Origin: Gudongella sp046224405 | GTDB taxonomy: Bacteria; Bacillota; Clostridia; Tissierellales; Tissierellaceae | Direction of reading: 5' to 3' | DNA length: 64,000 bases | NCBI RefSeq assembly: GCF_046224405.1 | Contig: NZ_JBJXRK010000002.1 | Location: forward strand, 129,492 to 193,491 | Shown: piece after piece, positions 24,412 to 33,357 of the stretch | Position numbering within the stretch: position 1 is the stretch's first letter | Layout: each line of letters opens with the position of its first letter | Made by a program: the position numbers and the translations under genes | The notes under the pieces: generated by a model | What the model saw: only the letters and a program-made list of their open reading frames with translations | Told to the model about the DNA's origin: nothing | Databases searched by the model: none

Positions 24412-25770
24412 TCACTTTATTTTCTTAACAAGCTCACCAAATCCCTTGTCAGCTACTACTTCATTATCCCTCGCTACTAAATTCCCTCTGACAAATGTCA
24501 TGATAGGCAATCCTTTTCCTTTCAATCCTACAAAAGCTGATATTTTATTCACATACTTCAATGAATCTGATGTTATTTCCCACTCCATATCCGGATCTAA
24601 AACAACCAAATCTGCATCGAAACCAACCTCTATAGCACCCTTCTTCCCATATAGCTGAAAAGCTTTAGCCGGACCTTCACTTAGACTCCTGGCTAGAATT
24701 GTTGGTGAATAACCTCTTTTAACGACTCCTTCGCTAAATGAGACCTGAAAAACATTCTGGATACCGCTAATCCCACCCCATGCACCAAAAATTCCATGCT
24801 CATCTTCCGACTTTTCTTCCAATGCACAAGGAGAATGATCAGAGCTTACGCAACTAAGAGTTCCATCCTCAACATATTCCCACATCTTTTCTACGGCTTC
24901 CATTTCCCTAAGTGGGGGTGCACACTTAAAAAGACTTCCATTGGCGATTACATCTTCTCTGCTGAATGTAAGATAGTGGGAACAGGTTTCTCCAATTATG
25001 TCTATTCCCTCTTGCTTTGCTTTTCTTATCTCCTCTGCAACTTCCGGATGACTAACATGACATATATGAACTTTAGTTCCAGTTTCTCTTGCAAGTTCGA
25101 TTATATTCTTCGTAGCAATGACTTCTGCAATTAACGGGCGTGAGTTAAGGAAATCCTCCCAGCTTATGTTCGCTTTTCTCTGGGCTCTTGCCTCTTCCCA
25201 TTTAATTATGGAATAGTCTTCACAGTGAAAGCCTGCTCTTGCATCAACGGTTTTTAGTATTTCTAGCGCTTCCCTTACCTGACCAATTGTAAGCGATACG
25301 TAGTCTGGAGAAACAGGACCTATAAAGGACTTGAATGCAACACATCCCTTTTCATCCAACTCTATTAACTTATCAAGATTATAATCCACCAGTCCTCCCC
25401 AAAAGCAGTAATCTACGTATGCATTTTTTGATACCTTGTTTATTTTTGCATCGAAAATTTTTCCATCAGTCAATGCAGGCTCATTTTGCAACGGCATATC
25501 CACTACTGTTGTTATACCTCCTACAGCAGCAGCTGCTGTTCCGTGTTCATAATCTTCTCGCCAGTTGTATCCAGGATCATTAAGATGTGCATGAGTGTCA
25601 ATAGCACCGGGAAATACTAACTTTCCTCCAACATCAACCGTTTCATTTGCTTGTACTTCTTCAGATAATGATGTGATGGCAGCTATCCTACCGTCCTTGA
25701 CACAAATATTACCTTCATAAATCCTTTCTGGTGTCACAATTTTTCCATTCTTAAGTACCAGATCAAACAT
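24412..25770 (-). CDS. allB: Allantoinase
   Basis: This 452-residue cyclic amidohydrolase has metal ligands His60 and His62 in DTHAHLNDPG, the carboxylated Lys147 in FKSFIGPV, histidines in FHCEDY and HICHVSH, and the catalytic Asp in SSDHSPC. The RDDY-like substrate segment reads NWREDYEHGT. It opens the hydantoin ring of allantoin to allantoate. Dihydropyrimidinase and dihydroorotase share the fold. The DPGYNWREDYEHGT block and the allC/pucG/allE neighbours favour allantoinase. It is the first gene of an operon with the NCS1 permease. Confidence 0.93.
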   Translation of the reverse strand: MFDLVLKNGKIVTPERIYEGNICVKDGRIAAITSLSEEVQANETVDVGGKLVFPGAIDTHAHLNDPGYNWREDYEHGTAAAAVGGITTVVDMPLQNEPALTDGKIFDAKINKVSKNAYVDYCFWGGLVDYNLDKLIELDEKGCVAFKSFIGPVSPDYVSLTIGQVREALEILKTVDARAGFHCEDYSIIKWEEARAQRKANISWEDFLNSRPLIAEVIATKNIIELARETGTKVHICHVSHPEVAEEIRKAKQEGIDIIGETCSHYLTFSREDVIANGSLFKCAPPLREMEAVEKMWEYVEDGTLSCVSSDHSPCALEEKSEDEHGIFGAWGGISGIQNVFQVSFSEGVVKRGYSPTILARSLSEGPAKAFQLYGKKGAIEVGFDADLVVLDPDMEWEITSDSLKYVNKISAFVGLKGKGLPIMTFVRGNLVARDNEVVADKGFGELVKKIK

Positions 25771-25981
25771 ATTTTCCCTCTTTTCCTGTGGATTTTAGTT
25801 CTTCTCTTACTTTAAAGGTCATGAGCACTCATTCTGAAACCGTTTTCAACAATTGTTTGATTGTTATATAAATAACGAATCATGATTCAATTATACTAGC
25901 TCAACAAGTTTTTATCTTGTCTAGTGTTGCTAAGATATTCATTTATCATTTATCTACTTTATGTAATACTTGCTTACTGGC
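25771..25981. other. Intergenic region upstream of allB
   Basis: This AT-rich 211-base gap separates allB from allC. It holds a 5-base hairpin ACAAG/CTTGT at about 25904-25919. It also holds a nine-base perfect inverted repeat, ACTTGCTTA (25968-25976) with TAAGCAAGT (25986-25994), that straddles the allC stop codon. The latter may end the allC transcript but has no U-tract. No riboswitch is recognised. Confidence 0.45.
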
Positions 25982-27208
25982 CTAATAAGCAAGTTTGTAT
26001 AAGGTCTCAATCAATATTTTTACTCCCTCAACCAGATCACTTAGTTCAGTATACTCTTCTGGATTATGGCTTATTCCTTTATGGCTTGGCACAAATATCA
26101 ATGCTGTAGGGACTTTAAGAGCCATAACTTGAGCATCGTGGCCAGCTCCACTGTGCATCATCCTGAAATTCATTCCCTTCTCTTCACACTGATTGCGTAT
26201 TACCTCAACCAGATTTTTATCCATTTGTACCGGTTCACCATCCATATATTTCTCAACTTCAAGTTCCAAATTCATCTCTTTTGAAATCCTTTTCATCATG
26301 GCCATGATTTCATCTATATATTTCCCCATGATATTCTTGTCTATATGTCTAATGTCCAATGTAAAAGTCGCTTTCCCTGGTACAACGTTTGAAGTGTTTG
26401 GAACAAGCTCCAATTTCCCAGCAGTTGCCACCAAAGGATCTCCAAACTCTCTAGCCTTATCCATTATTTCGCAAATCATTCTGGCTGCTCCGTTTAGAGA
26501 ATCTCTTCTATAGCCCATAGGTGTTGTTCCTGCGTGATTTGCTTCTCCACTTACTGTTACAATATACCTGTTCTGACCTACTATATGGTGTACCACACCG
26601 ATGGATTTTTTTTCAATCTCAAGGACCCCACCTTGTTCAACATGAAGCTCAATAAATGCTTCAATATTCTTCTCATCACTTTTTTTCTTAAAGTCAAATC
26701 CTGCCTTTTTCAGTGCTTCCTTGAAACTAATACCATTTGCATCATGAATTTCAGACATTTCTTCTTCACTTACAGTTCCGACAATATTCTTTGATCCCCA
26801 GAATGTAAATGGAAACCTGCTACCCTCCTCTTCAGCCATGGATACAACCTCCAATGTCTTCTTGGGAGTGCCGTACTTGGTTTTTAGATATTCCAAAGCC
26901 ATCATACCCGCAATTATCCCATATTGACCATCAAGCTTACCACCTGATACAACTGTGTCTATATGAGATCCAGTAAGGATTATGGAGTCAATCTGATTTC
27001 CTTCTAGTCTTCCATATAGGTTACCCGATACATCGTAATAGGTTTGAAGACCTTTCTCAGAAAATTTCCCCCTTAACCAATTTTGTGCGGCTATCCAGCT
27101 ATTGTCAAATAGAAGCCTGGTTATCCCCTTGCCATCGGCACCACCATATTCAGATAGATCTTCTATCAAAGTCTCCAACTCTTTTGAATTAAAGCTGTCT
27201 ATTACCAT
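25982..27208 (-). CDS. allC: Allantoate amidohydrolase (M20 family)
   Basis: This 408-residue M20 peptidase-fold enzyme of the hydantoinase/carbamoylase group has metal ligands His82 (TGSHIDTV), Asp93 (GGKLDGQYG), Glu127/128 (AEEEGSRF), a histidine in ELHVEQGGVLE, and His in MHSGAGHDAQ. It hydrolyses allantoate to ureidoglycine, CO2 and ammonia. Homologous N-carbamoyl-amino-acid hydrolases and ureidoglycolate amidohydrolase share all these motifs, but gene context favours allantoate. It is a single unit 98 bases downstream of the cupin gene. Confidence 0.9.
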   Translation of the reverse strand: MVIDSFNSKELETLIEDLSEYGGADGKGITRLLFDNSWIAAQNWLRGKFSEKGLQTYYDVSGNLYGRLEGNQIDSIILTGSHIDTVVSGGKLDGQYGIIAGMMALEYLKTKYGTPKKTLEVVSMAEEEGSRFPFTFWGSKNIVGTVSEEEMSEIHDANGISFKEALKKAGFDFKKKSDEKNIEAFIELHVEQGGVLEIEKKSIGVVHHIVGQNRYIVTVSGEANHAGTTPMGYRRDSLNGAARMICEIMDKAREFGDPLVATAGKLELVPNTSNVVPGKATFTLDIRHIDKNIMGKYIDEIMAMMKRISKEMNLELEVEKYMDGEPVQMDKNLVEVIRNQCEEKGMNFRMMHSGAGHDAQVMALKVPTALIFVPSHKGISHNPEEYTELSDLVEGVKILIETLYKLAY

Positions 27209-27306
27209 CTAATCACTTCCTTCAAGATTAACATTCTATAATTATCGTTAAGTGTATATCAATCAAGTTTTTTCGTTTTTATCTTGATTTGATAAATATT
27301 CCAGAT

Positions 27307-27654
27307 TTAACTATACAAGATTAACATTACATACTCAAGTGATTCCCCTCCATAGGCTTCTATTGAATGAGAGTCACCATCTCTGCAGATTGCAAGATCT
27401 CCTGGTTCCAAAATTGATTCTTCTCCGTTATCATTGTAGAGGGCTTTCCCCTTAAGTATAAAGTATGCTTCCTGGTCTCCCTCATGAGTATGATAGCCTA
27501 TTGAATTCCCAGGTTCGATTATTGACTTCCCATATAACCTTCCTTTCCCTAAAAAATCCATTTCTTCAAAGAAATTTACAACTGTCACATAACCTTTGCC
27601 GCCTTTTAATCCCACGATTTTTTCAATCTTGAACTCATTTGATTGTCGTATCAT
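27307..27654 (-). CDS. Single-domain cupin protein
   Basis: The 115-residue protein has cupin motif 1, GYHTHEGDQEAYFILKG (two His and a Glu), and motif 2, GDLAICRDGDSHSIEA. A metal-binding small cupin is therefore likely. It is divergent from allE, with a 168-base shared promoter region, and points towards allC. It may be an accessory enzyme or sensor of the allantoin pathway, but no specific reaction can be assigned. The start follows AAGGAGGTTATAAATT. Confidence 0.8.
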   Translation of the reverse strand: MIRQSNEFKIEKIVGLKGGKGYVTVVNFFEEMDFLGKGRLYGKSIIEPGNSIGYHTHEGDQEAYFILKGKALYNDNGEESILEPGDLAICRDGDSHSIEAYGGESLEYVMLILYS

Positions 27655-27822
27655 AATTTATAACCTCCTTGTACTTATATTGTAACTATATTGCAGCTAT
27701 AACAACTGACAAAGACTGTAGTTTTTTTTTATCCTGTATTGCTAATGGATTTGTATCTGATAAGATTGATAATATAGATGTAGTGAGATAAATATCAATA
27801 AATTCATGAAGGGAGTTTAGAA

Positions 27823-28587
27823 ATGGGTTATAGAAATGATTTACTTAGCAGCAGAGCAATAATAAACCATGGCAGTTTTGCCCTTATCCCACCTGATGGG
27901 CTGGTTAACAATGTTATACCACATTTTGAAGATGCCAGGATAAGTGTAATAGCTTCACCAAAGCTTGGTGCTAGCTTTGTAGAATACCTTGTGGATTTTA
28001 ATCCTGGTGGAGGTAACAGAAAAGGATTTGGTGGTGATGGCATCGAAACCTTTGTATATGTAATCTCCGGTAAGCTTCAGGTTAAAGTTGATGAAGACAC
28101 ATATGATCTTGAGGAGCAGGGATTTCTTTACTGTCCGCCCAGCAAGAGCATGATCATGACTAACGTTTGTGATGAGAACACGAAACTGGTTCTATACAAA
28201 CAAAGATACATCCCTGCTGAAGGAGTTGGCGAGCCTTGGCTTGTATGCGACAATGTAAAAAATCTTACAGTGAACCTCTATGAGGACATGAAGGATGTCA
28301 CATTGGTAGATTTTCTACCTACCAGTGTGGAATTTGATATGAACTTCCATATACTTACTTTCCAACCAGGAGGTTCCCACCCCTACATTGAAACCCATGT
28401 TCAAGAACACGGAGCATACCTCCTGTCCGGTGAAGGCATGTATAACTTGGATAACGATTGGATTTCTGTTAAAAAGGGAGATTTTATATGGATGGGACCA
28501 TTTGTTCATCAAGCTACCTATTCGGTTGGTTACGAACCCTTGTCTTATGTATATTCCAAGGATTGTAACAGAGATCCTGAAATTTAA
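27823..28587 (+). CDS. allE: (S)-ureidoglycine aminohydrolase
   Basis: This 254-residue bicupin protein begins MGYRNDLLSSRAIINHGSFALIPPDGLVNNVIPHF, closely matching AllE/YlbA. It has two cupin domains, the second with THVQEHGAYLLSGEG and GDFIWMGPFVHQATYS that form the Mn2+ site. The enzyme releases ammonia from ureidoglycine to give (S)-ureidoglycolate. It is one of few plus-strand genes in the island and is separated from the pucR-like gene by a shared terminator. Its product would need ureidoglycolate dehydrogenase or lyase, neither seen in this window. Confidence 0.93.
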   Translation: MGYRNDLLSSRAIINHGSFALIPPDGLVNNVIPHFEDARISVIASPKLGASFVEYLVDFNPGGGNRKGFGGDGIETFVYVISGKLQVKVDEDTYDLEEQGFLYCPPSKSMIMTNVCDENTKLVLYKQRYIPAEGVGEPWLVCDNVKNLTVNLYEDMKDVTLVDFLPTSVEFDMNFHILTFQPGGSHPYIETHVQEHGAYLLSGEGMYNLDNDWISVKKGDFIWMGPFVHQATYSVGYEPLSYVYSKDCNRDPEI

Positions 28588-28625
28588 AAATAATCCTGGT
28601 TTCCATTTTGAAACCAGGATTATTT
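28588..28625. terminator. Bidirectional terminator between allE and the PucR-type gene
   Basis: Perfect 16-base arms: AAATAATCCTGGTTTC (28588-28603) and GAAACCAGGATTATTT (28610-28625). The loop is six bases and A/T-tracts lie on both sides. It serves the convergent allE and regulator genes; the right arm overlaps the regulator's last codon. Confidence 0.92.
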
Positions 28626-30265
28626 TAGCCAATTATTTTCATGATTTTTAAACCTACTTCGATTTCAAGCATTTTATCCCTATCCTCGATATCAAGACCA
28701 GTAAGTTCCTTTATCCGGTTTAAACGATAAAGGACAGTCTTATAATGAACATAAAGCTCCTCTGCTGTTTTTACTGCGTTCAGATTGCATTTTAGGTACA
28801 TTTCAAATGTATCCATCAGTTCATTGTTTTTGTCCTTGTCATAGCTCTTAAGCTTTCTCAGACTTTCTGGTATAAAACCCTCCAAAGCATCTCGGTCCTC
28901 AAAGCTGCACAACATCCTATAGATCCCCAATTCTTCGAATACACTTGTTGAATCTTCACCGAAAATTCTCTTGCCGAAAATTGCTGCATCTTTGGACTCA
29001 CTGTAGCTTCTTCCCATGTCTTCAACCGATTCGGCTACGCTTCCAATGCCCATGGTTACTGAAACCTCCCCAAATCTTTTCTTTGCGGTTTCCCTGACTT
29101 CCTCGCCAAATATCTTGAAATTTTTTATAGAGTTCTGTGTGCTATCATTTTCAACCACCGGCCAAAATACAATTAGTTCTTCACCTTTTATCAGTGAAAT
29201 ATGTCCCGTGGTGTGGTGGTATGCGATCCTATCTATAATCGTTTTTACTATATTTCTTGACTCAAGAGACCATTCGGCATTGTTCTCCAGTTTTCCCTTG
29301 TTCTTCCAGCTTATGTTATAAAGACCTAGAAGATATTTTTTCTTCAGATCCCAACCAAGAATCTGTCCTCTATCATAGATGCTCTGAATGGAATCATAGT
29401 TTCCGCTTATGAGATCATCCATAAGGTCACCTTTATACCTAAGCTTTGCTTCATTTACAGCCGTTTCCTTGAGGATCTCCAGCCTAAGGGTATTGGCCGC
29501 GCTTTCAAGGGCTATAAAGTCCATTTTACTCATATCCCTGGTTACTTCAAGTATCCCAAGATAAGCTTGAACTCTGTTTACAACTTCAATGGGTTCCATG
29601 GTCAGGTGATACTCATCTCTATCAAAATTGATATCTAGCCCATAGATTGGGTATCCTTCATAAATCATTTTTCTCATTTTCTTCTCAGAAACATTCAGTT
29701 CCGAAAAATGTTCATTACTGTAAGCAAGAATCCTCATTTCACTATCAAAAATAATTACCGGATTTTCCACCATCTCATCAAGGGTTTTGGCAATGGATTC
29801 AACCCCCTTCATTTCCAGGGACAGTTTGTTGAACTTATCGTGGCATTCCTTGTAGTAGTTCAGCTTGTATACCTGCTCATTGAACAGCAAACCCATCACA
29901 GGATATAGAATATCTATGTATTTGACATCCTTGCTTATTGAAATAACTGGAAAGTTCAAATCCCTACCTGTTTCAACAATTTCACTGGGTACTATCGGTA
30001 CCATGTCTGAAACCTTTATTATAATCCCCGCCGCACCATTTCTTGCCACATCTTCAACAAGCTTTCTCTGTGCCTGGATATCCATTTCTATTGAGTAGAA
30101 ACTTGTAAGGAGAAGTTCTCCTCCCTTTATCCAATTGGCAATATCCGGTCTTTCAACAATGGTTATACCTTCCACTTCAGTTCTATCGATTATCTCTTTT
30201 CCTGATACCAGCTTTGAATTCTCAAAGCATGACATTTTGAGTATGTCTTTTAAAAAGATTCCCAT
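28625..30265 (-). CDS. pucR: PucR family transcriptional regulator
   Basis: The start is the ATG at 30265, behind GAGAGGGAACCA. The 546-residue protein has the N-terminal purine catabolism (PucR) domain (DILKMSCFENSKLVSGKEIIDRTEVEGITIVE, then DIANWIKGGELLLTSFYS). The middle is GGDEF-like. The C-terminal PucR helix-turn-helix reads CNLNAVKTAEELYVHYKTVLYRLNRIKELTGLDIED. Regulators of this type activate or repress purine-degradation genes in response to allantoin or a related metabolite. Its place inside the island makes it the probable local regulator. The operator is not identifiable by eye. Confidence 0.9.
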   Translation of the reverse strand: MGIFLKDILKMSCFENSKLVSGKEIIDRTEVEGITIVERPDIANWIKGGELLLTSFYSIEMDIQAQRKLVEDVARNGAAGIIIKVSDMVPIVPSEIVETGRDLNFPVISISKDVKYIDILYPVMGLLFNEQVYKLNYYKECHDKFNKLSLEMKGVESIAKTLDEMVENPVIIFDSEMRILAYSNEHFSELNVSEKKMRKMIYEGYPIYGLDINFDRDEYHLTMEPIEVVNRVQAYLGILEVTRDMSKMDFIALESAANTLRLEILKETAVNEAKLRYKGDLMDDLISGNYDSIQSIYDRGQILGWDLKKKYLLGLYNISWKNKGKLENNAEWSLESRNIVKTIIDRIAYHHTTGHISLIKGEELIVFWPVVENDSTQNSIKNFKIFGEEVRETAKKRFGEVSVTMGIGSVAESVEDMGRSYSESKDAAIFGKRIFGEDSTSVFEELGIYRMLCSFEDRDALEGFIPESLRKLKSYDKDKNNELMDTFEMYLKCNLNAVKTAEELYVHYKTVLYRLNRIKELTGLDIEDRDKMLEIEVGLKIMKIIG

Positions 30266-30304
30266 TTGGTTCCCTCTCAATCCTATCCTAATTTTAATGC
30301 AGAC

Positions 30305-30327
30305 AGGCCCTCCATGAAGGAGGGCTT
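30305..30327. terminator. Hairpin terminator between carbamate kinase and regulator genes
   Basis: GCCCTCC and GGAGGGC arms with a short ATGAA-type loop, followed by TTTTG on the plus strand. On the minus strand, where the flanking genes are read, the U-tract is weak (CTGTCTGC). It lies directly after the carbamate kinase stop, so it probably still marks the operon end. Confidence 0.65.
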
Positions 30328-30330
30328 TTG

Positions 30331-31266
30331 TTAGCTTGAAATTATTCTGGTTCCTGTATCACCATGGATGGCAGCCTTGGCACTCTCCAATGATGTGATG
30401 ATTGATTTCCTTTCTGGATGGGATTTGACAAAGTCCACTGCAGCCATTACCTTTGGAAGCATGCTACCTGGGGCGAAATGTCCTTCTACTATAAACTGTT
30501 CAGCTTCTTTAACAGTCATTGAACGTAATTCCCTCTGGCTTGGTTTGCCAAAATCCAGAGCTATTGTTTCAACAGCGGTTAATATGAATAATATGTCACA
30601 GTCCAGCATCTCTGCAAGCTTTTCACTTGCCAGGTCCTTATCGATCACTGCCGCTACGCCCTTAAGCCTTCCATCCTCCTTCAGGGTAGGTATTCCTCCT
30701 CCCCCAACTGCAATTACAACGTGTCCCTTGTCCACCATATCTCTTATCATGTCTATTTCAACTATGTCAACAGGCTTTGGTGATGGAACCACTCTCCTGT
30801 ATCCCCTTCCAGAATCCTCAACCATTGTATATCCTTTTTCGATCTCCAATGTTTTTGCTTCTTTTTCTGTATAAAATCCTCCAATGGGCTTGGAAGGATT
30901 CTCAAAGGCCATATCATGTCGGTCCACTACTACCTGGGTTACTATTGTGCCTACTGATTTCTCAATACTTCTTTTCGTGAGCTCATTTTTTATTGCATTC
31001 TGAAGGTGATATCCTATATACCCCTCGCTCATTGCTCCACATTCAGGAAATGGCATTTCTGGAACCTTGCTGTCAGTAAGGTTAGCCGTCTCAAAAGATA
31101 AGTTAATCATTCCAACTTGTGGCCCGTTTCCATGTGCCACAACTACTGTGTGTCCTTCCTCAATCAGATCAACAATTGGCCTGGCTGTTTTTCCTACCAG
31201 TTCAAGTTGCTCCTTCGGATTGTTTCCAAGTGCATTTCCACCTAAGGCTATCATAACTTTACTCAT
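30331..31266 (-). CDS. arcC: Carbamate kinase
   Basis: The start is the ATG at 31266, behind GGGAGTGGTCAG. The 311-residue amino acid kinase-fold protein has MIALGGNALG, VVAHGNGPQVG and VVIAVGGGGIPTL. These are the nucleotide and carbamoyl-phosphate sites of carbamate kinase. It makes ATP from carbamoyl phosphate and ADP, leaving carbamate that decays to ammonia and CO2. It is the last gene after fdrA, DUF1116 and DUF2877, in the same order as the E. coli fdrA-ylbE-ylbF-ybcF segment. It is therefore the catabolic (AllK-type) kinase of oxalurate breakdown rather than an arginine deiminase kinase. Confidence 0.95.
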   Translation of the reverse strand: MSKVMIALGGNALGNNPKEQLELVGKTARPIVDLIEEGHTVVVAHGNGPQVGMINLSFETANLTDSKVPEMPFPECGAMSEGYIGYHLQNAIKNELTKRSIEKSVGTIVTQVVVDRHDMAFENPSKPIGGFYTEKEAKTLEIEKGYTMVEDSGRGYRRVVPSPKPVDIVEIDMIRDMVDKGHVVIAVGGGGIPTLKEDGRLKGVAAVIDKDLASEKLAEMLDCDILFILTAVETIALDFGKPSQRELRSMTVKEAEQFIVEGHFAPGSMLPKVMAAVDFVKSHPERKSIITSLESAKAAIHGDTGTRIISS

Positions 31267-31281
31267 ACTGACCACTCCCAT

Positions 31282-32100
31282 TCATATTGTTCTAAATCCC
31301 AGCAGACTTGCATATCCTGACATAATCCCTATAAATGTATCAACTCCTGATGTCCCACCATATTTTATCACATTAAGGTAGGACTTTTCATCAAAAATAT
31401 TATTCTGAATGGAATTCACTAGACTTATAATATTTTGGCTAAAGGATCCCTTGACTGCTTTAGTCAAAAAGTCATGGGATATGTCGGTTGTTGGCTTTAC
31501 ATCTTCATCAAATAGAAGCTCCTCGATTCTATGTCTAAAGGCCTCATCCGCGCAATTAGCTCTGAGAACCGCATAAAAGCCAACAATAAAGTCATCCCAT
31601 GCTGGGGTAAGTCCCTTGCCTCTTCCTACAATGGACCCTATATCAACTGCACCTGCTCCATTTATCATATCCCACAATATTTTGTCCTCTTCTGAAAGAT
31701 TGGATAATCTCCTGGTCTTAAGGATTTTTTCAATTTCCTCAATTTCAAGCCCCAATCCATTTTCAAGATTATCATGCAGAAATCTTTTCATATAAACATC
31801 AAATATTCTTCCATCTGGATATTTACCATAGGTATCAATGTATGAGGAGTATACTCTTGATTCCAAAATGACGAACTTCCTTTTCTCCAATGAGAACTCC
31901 CGAAAATTATCCCTGCTTAAAATAATCCCCAAAGGTGGGAGAACCTCTTCGTTCATTGTAACAACCATCAATCCCTGGTCCGTAATGTAATTTATAGTAT
32001 TTTCGAACTGGCTATGGATTCTGATTCTGTTGGGTCTTTCGAGGAGAGGTATAACATCTCCATCTATTGCAAGTGGATTAATTGTCTTCTTCTGAAGCAT
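31282..32100 (-). CDS. allH: DUF2877 protein, oxamate carbamoyltransferase subunit AllH (YlbF-like)
   Basis: This 272-residue protein carries GSIVGRGKGLTPAWDDFIVGFYAVLRA, the signature of DUF2877 (E. coli YlbF). It overlaps the upstream DUF1116 gene by 23 bases, indicating coupled translation. In E. coli the fdrA, ylbE and ylbF genes together (renamed allFGH) are reported to encode oxamate carbamoyltransferase, which splits oxalurate into oxamate and carbamoyl phosphate. The subunit role here rests on that homology and order. Confidence 0.85.
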   Translation of the reverse strand: MLQKKTINPLAIDGDVIPLLERPNRIRIHSQFENTINYITDQGLMVVTMNEEVLPPLGIILSRDNFREFSLEKRKFVILESRVYSSYIDTYGKYPDGRIFDVYMKRFLHDNLENGLGLEIEEIEKILKTRRLSNLSEEDKILWDMINGAGAVDIGSIVGRGKGLTPAWDDFIVGFYAVLRANCADEAFRHRIEELLFDEDVKPTTDISHDFLTKAVKGSFSQNIISLVNSIQNNIFDEKSYLNVIKYGGTSGVDTFIGIMSGYASLLGFRTI

Positions 32101-33346
32101 ACTTCTCCACCAGTCCTTCTAGAGCCTTGGTAAAGCAATCATATGGAGCCCTTACAGTTCCAGCGCCAATCTGACCCACACCTGCTTTCTTATGGGCGAT
32201 GCCTGTATTTATCAATGGAGTTATTCCAGTTTCAACTACTTTTCTGACATCAATACCCACAAGTGCTCCTTTGAAATCCCATGTGGGAATTGCAAGGTTC
32301 TGATTGTGTCCAGCTGAGATTTCCTCCATCTCATCACTGATTTCCATGGCGGCTCCCATTCCGTCGGCACCAACAAACCTGGTCACTCCAGGTGCGGCGA
32401 TCATTGCCATCCCACCTACTCCAAAAGTTTCAGTGATTGCACTGTCTCCCATATCCAGATTCGCATCCTCTTGTGTATATCCTGTAAAGAACAATCCTTT
32501 TGGCATATTAACCGGCGCCGTAAACCACTTATCTCCAAGTCCGGATACCTTTATGGCAAACTCATTTCCGTTTCTGGTCATTGCCGTAACTATAGTTCCT
32601 TCCCCTATGGATTTTGCAGCATCCATAACAGACTTGCAATATGCCATGGCTATGTTAAGAAAGAACTGGTCTGTATCAGCCAGGAATTTTGATACCTCCC
32701 TAAGTTCTCTGTGTGAAATTTCCGCCTCCAGTAAATATGGCATAATATCCTTCATAAACAAGGCAGAAGCCGCTATGTTTCTCTGATGGAACTCATCACC
32801 CATGGTAATGGCCTTTGAAACTATTACACCCAGGTTCATACCTTGCTCCATCTTCCCAAGTGCCTTTGATAAGGAGGGTCCCAGCACATCCTTGATCCAA
32901 TGAAGTCTGTTCACAACCTCTTCTCCATATGCTCCGAATCTAAGCACCTTGCCTATTCCTTCATTGAGGGTACAGTAGGCTCTATTTCCATGCTCCCGAT
33001 TTTCAACAACAAGCACTGGCATGCTCCCAGAAGTGATTCCCCCCATGGGTCCCACTGCATCAACATCATGGCAGGGTATAAAGGTGACGCTGCCTTCTGA
33101 TAGTAGTTTCTCAGCCTCTTCCCTGGATGAGGCCCATCCTTCGAATATTGCTGCGCCGTAGCAGGACCCCTGCATAGGCTCCGTCATATCTTCCCATTTA
33201 ATTGGTGGCCCTGCATGCAGCAAACTTTTCCCATCAAGTTCTTTGATAACTGACTTTGCAGGTACGACATCAACCAGAAATGGTTGCGCTTCCGTTATTT
33301 TGGCTACTACTGCTTCATTTGCCTGGTCAAGATTCTTATAGATCAT
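32078..33346 (-). CDS. allG: DUF1116 protein, oxamate carbamoyltransferase subunit AllG (YlbE-like)
   Basis: This 422-residue protein of the DUF1116 family has EPMQGSCYGAAIFEGWAS, VDAVGPMGGITSGSMPVLVVENREHGNRAYCTLNEGIGKVLRFG and FVGADGMGAAMEISDEM, all typical of YlbE. It is soluble, with no membrane segment. It lies 11 bases after fdrA and overlaps the DUF2877 gene, forming the same three-gene set that makes the oxamate carbamoyltransferase in E. coli. The start follows TAGGGGGTATATAA. Confidence 0.87.
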   Translation of the reverse strand: MIYKNLDQANEAVVAKITEAQPFLVDVVPAKSVIKELDGKSLLHAGPPIKWEDMTEPMQGSCYGAAIFEGWASSREEAEKLLSEGSVTFIPCHDVDAVGPMGGITSGSMPVLVVENREHGNRAYCTLNEGIGKVLRFGAYGEEVVNRLHWIKDVLGPSLSKALGKMEQGMNLGVIVSKAITMGDEFHQRNIAASALFMKDIMPYLLEAEISHRELREVSKFLADTDQFFLNIAMAYCKSVMDAAKSIGEGTIVTAMTRNGNEFAIKVSGLGDKWFTAPVNMPKGLFFTGYTQEDANLDMGDSAITETFGVGGMAMIAAPGVTRFVGADGMGAAMEISDEMEEISAGHNQNLAIPTWDFKGALVGIDVRKVVETGITPLINTGIAHKKAGVGQIGAGTVRAPYDCFTKALEGLVEKYASEEDN

Positions 33347-33357
33347 TTATATACCCC

